Positions 6,600 through 7,597 of a stretch of DNA of 7,597 bases are shown here, one piece after another. The DNA lies in the NCBI GenBank assembly GCA_964641695.1, contig CAZXKG010000123.1:1-7597 (forward strand), read 5' to 3'. How positions within the stretch are numbered: the stretch's first letter is position 1; each line of letters opens with the position of its first letter. Under the pieces are notes generated by a model, which was not told the DNA's origin, did no database searches, and saw nothing but the letters and a program-made list of their open reading frames with translations. The stretch comes from RHKX01 sp964641695 (GTDB lineage: Bacteria > Actinomycetota > Thermoleophilia > Solirubrobacterales > 70-9). The translations under genes and the position numbers were made by a program.

Positions 6600-6648
6600 A
6601 CCGAAGCCGTCCGGGTGGTTCGCCGCTCGGACGGCTTCGGTCGTTTCT
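6600..6648 (+). terminator. Strong hairpin terminator after the DUF308 gene
   Basis: A 14-bp perfect stem pairs 6600-6613 with 6628-6641 (ACCGAAGCCGTCCG with its complement). It continues through five more pairs, including two G-U wobbles, to a UUCG tetraloop at 6619-6622, giving about 19 bp in all. It is followed by CGTTTCT, a short weak T-run. It starts 41 nt after the stop codon at 6559. Stem length and position support intrinsic termination of the upstream gene, and it insulates the toxin-antitoxin module. Confidence 0.85.
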
Positions 6649-6705
6649 GCGGAGGTTTTCCCTTGTTCGCAGGGGGGCGTGATCGCGGCCTCCGGGGTTC
6701 TCTGT

Positions 6706-6737
6706 GTCGAAGGCGCATGTGGTTGCCCGCGTTCGAC
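6706..6737. promoter_or_regulatory. Inverted repeat upstream of the antitoxin, possible autoregulatory operator
   Basis: GTCGAA (6706-6711) and TTCGAC (6732-6737) form a 6-bp inverted repeat with a 20-nt spacer, ending just before the antitoxin Shine-Dalgarno. Type II antitoxins of the ribbon-helix-helix class commonly repress their own operon by binding such repeats. The arms are short, so chance is a real alternative. No clear promoter hexamers were found in 6642-6750; TTGTTC at 6664-6669 is a weak -35 candidate. Confidence 0.3.
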
Positions 6738-6750
6738 TGGAGGCTATGAA

Positions 6751-7068
6751 ATGGCTATGAAACAATCGGTGGCAGTGGCGAAGCTGATCCAGATCCACGA
6801 CGTGCCCGACGACGTTCACGCGGAGTTGCGGAGAAGGGCCGCAGCCGACGGCATGTCCTTGTCCGCCTACCTCAGGTCGGAGTTGGAGAGGATCACATCG
6901 ACGCCGCTGCTGCATGAGATCCTCGACCGGATCATGCAACGGGAGCCCGTAGATCTCGGCGACGAGGATCCGACCGCGATCATCAGAGCCGCTCGGGACG
7001 CCGGGGAGGAGGATGACGACCTCGGCGTGGTCGCTTCGATCCGCAAGGCTCGCGATGCGTTCGAGTAG
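6751..7068 (+). CDS. FitA/VapB-like ribbon-helix-helix antitoxin
   Basis: This 105-residue protein is the antitoxin of a type II toxin-antitoxin pair: it should bind and silence the adjacent PIN-domain toxin and repress the operon. Residues 11-48 show the ribbon-helix-helix pattern of FitA-like antitoxins: beta strand KLIQIHDV, then PDDVHAELRRRAAADG (helix 1), then MSLSAYLRSELERI (helix 2). The rest is acidic and ends in VASIRKARDAFE, likely the toxin-binding tail. The start is ATG 6751, with GGAGG at 6739-6743 and 7-nt spacing; ATG 6757 is possible but worse placed. Codon use stands out: five of eleven arginines are AGA or AGG and there are three TTG leucines, rare in ppk1, which suggests horizontal acquisition. 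At 105 residues it is somewhat longer than typical FitA-like proteins. Confidence 0.85.
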   Translation: MAMKQSVAVAKLIQIHDVPDDVHAELRRRAAADGMSLSAYLRSELERITSTPLLHEILDRIMQREPVDLGDEDPTAIIRAARDAGEEDDDLGVVASIRKARDAFE

Positions 7069-7465
7069 AACGCGCCCGGCCATCGTGGTCGATGCCTCAG
7101 CCGTCGTCGATCTGCTCGTCCGCGCAGCCGACTCGAATTCGGCCGCGATCGTAAGCCGCCAGGATCGGCTGCTTGCGCCAAGCCAGATCGACGTAGAGGT
7201 CTGCGGAGCGCTCAAGAAGCTCGAACGGCGCGGTCGACTCACGAGTCCCGTCGCCTCTGCGCTGGTGGGCTCGTTTCGCTCGATGGTCACCGAGTTGGTC
7301 CCGAATCGGAAGCTGATGCCACTTGCGTGGAGGTTGCGCCACAACTGCTCGATGGGCGACGCCTTCTACGTCGCCTTGGCCTCCGCGCTCGCGGTTCCCT
7401 TGCTCACCCGCGACCGGCGCCTCGCGGCCGCGGCGAGTGACGAGGTCGAGATCCTGCTCGTCTGA
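7055..7465 (+). CDS. vapC: VapC-type PIN-domain toxin (ribonuclease)
   Basis: This 136-residue PIN-domain protein is the toxin of the pair. VapC toxins are Mg2+-dependent endoribonucleases that typically cut tRNA or rRNA and halt growth when freed from antitoxin. The four PIN acids are all present: Asp13 in IVVDASAVVDLL, Glu48 in DVEVCGALKKLE, Asp102 in SMGDAFYVALA and Asp120 in LLTRDRRLAAAA. Length matches the family (about 130-140). The start chosen is ATG 7055, 14 nt inside the antitoxin gene, with AAGG at 7045-7048 as a Shine-Dalgarno; the overlap implies coupled translation. An in-frame ATG at 7013 would add 14 residues with no PIN character and is less likely. The toxin looks intact, so the module is probably functional. 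The RNA target cannot be predicted. Confidence 0.9.
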   Translation: MRSSRTRPAIVVDASAVVDLLVRAADSNSAAIVSRQDRLLAPSQIDVEVCGALKKLERRGRLTSPVASALVGSFRSMVTELVPNRKLMPLAWRLRHNCSMGDAFYVALASALAVPLLTRDRRLAAAASDEVEILLV

Positions 7466-7597
7466 GCGACGGCCGGGCCTGGATCGGGCAGCAACAACGA
7501 GAAAAGGACGCGAACTTCCCCTTCAAGTTCACGCCCTCTCGGTCCGGCGTCCTGGACGCCGCCGTTCAAACTCTCCGGCCTGGGATCGGATCTGACC
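7466..7597. other. Downstream segment with no recognised gene
   Basis: After the toxin stop, 132 nt remain. I find no start codon with a ribosome site and no recognisable protein. One + strand frame stays open to the edge but lacks a start. The segment holds a hairpin at 7512-7530 and a near-palindrome GGCGTCC-T-GGACGCC at 7546-7560. An imperfect repeat (GGGCCTGGATCGG near 7475 and CCGGCCTGGGATCGG near 7580) brackets it. Confidence 0.5.
7510..7532. terminator. Possible hairpin terminator, better oriented for the minus strand
   Basis: GAACTT (7512-7517) pairs with AAGTTC (7525-7530) around a 7-nt loop, and beyond one mismatch 7509-7510 pairs with 7532-7533. On the + strand no T-run follows. 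Read on the minus strand the hairpin is followed after a few bases by CCTTTTCTC, so it could end a minus-strand gene lying beyond the window, or act for both directions. Confidence 0.35.

Noticed and set aside
6046..6750. Extension of the antitoxin frame back through the DUF308 gene
   Set aside because: It is the +1 shadow of the membrane protein and crosses the strong terminator. ATG 6751 has its own Shine-Dalgarno.
7492..7597. Open + strand frame running to the window edge
   Set aside because: No start codon or ribosome site, and no recognisable protein. It is too short to distinguish from chance in GC-rich DNA.

Overview
The window is GC-rich DNA with dense, mostly co-oriented coding on the + strand. 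GC-ending codons are strongly preferred. The protein types suggest Actinomycetota, most likely class Thermoleophilia (Solirubrobacterales/Gaiellales-like): a glycosyltransferase derived from a PHP-GT4 fusion, PPK1 directly after it, an actinobacterial-type DAO-family oxidoreductase, and genes apparently started without a Shine-Dalgarno. This placement is an inference from gene content; no rRNA or other marker is present.

Layout. (1) 1-359: the 3' end of threonine synthase (thrC). (2) 360-584: intergenic DNA with two GC-rich hairpins and, at 511-554, four tandem 11-bp units resembling an actinobacterial PHO box (PhoP site). (3) 585-801: a broken 5' end. The first 18 codons encode the start of a PHP metal-binding domain, followed by a frame change and a stop, so the PHP domain is missing. 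(4) 802-1947: an otherwise complete GT4 glycosyltransferase. (5) 1944-4364: polyphosphate kinase ppk1, overlapping the GT stop by 4 nt and carrying an unusual Pro/Ala/Glu-rich N-terminal extension of about 115 residues. (6) 4451-5848: an FAD-dependent oxidoreductase of the DAO family, apparently leaderless, with a palindrome in its promoter region. (7) 5975-6559: a six-helix DUF308/HdeD-like membrane protein followed by a strong hairpin terminator. (8) 6751-7465: a FitA/VapB-like ribbon-helix-helix antitoxin and an overlapping VapC PIN-domain toxin. Their codon use departs from the neighbours, which suggests acquisition. (9) 7466-7597: no gene recognised; one hairpin is present.

How it fits together. 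The GT and ppk1 look translationally coupled and are probably one transcript starting in the gap after thrC. The PHO-box-like array upstream, with a polyphosphate-synthesising enzyme downstream, suggests the unit is switched on by phosphate limitation. That array and the decayed PHP-GT gene it precedes are the most interesting points. The FAD oxidoreductase, DUF308 protein and toxin-antitoxin pair look like independent transcription units. I see no sign of a large undescribed system: no phage, CRISPR or defence-island architecture beyond the single TA module.
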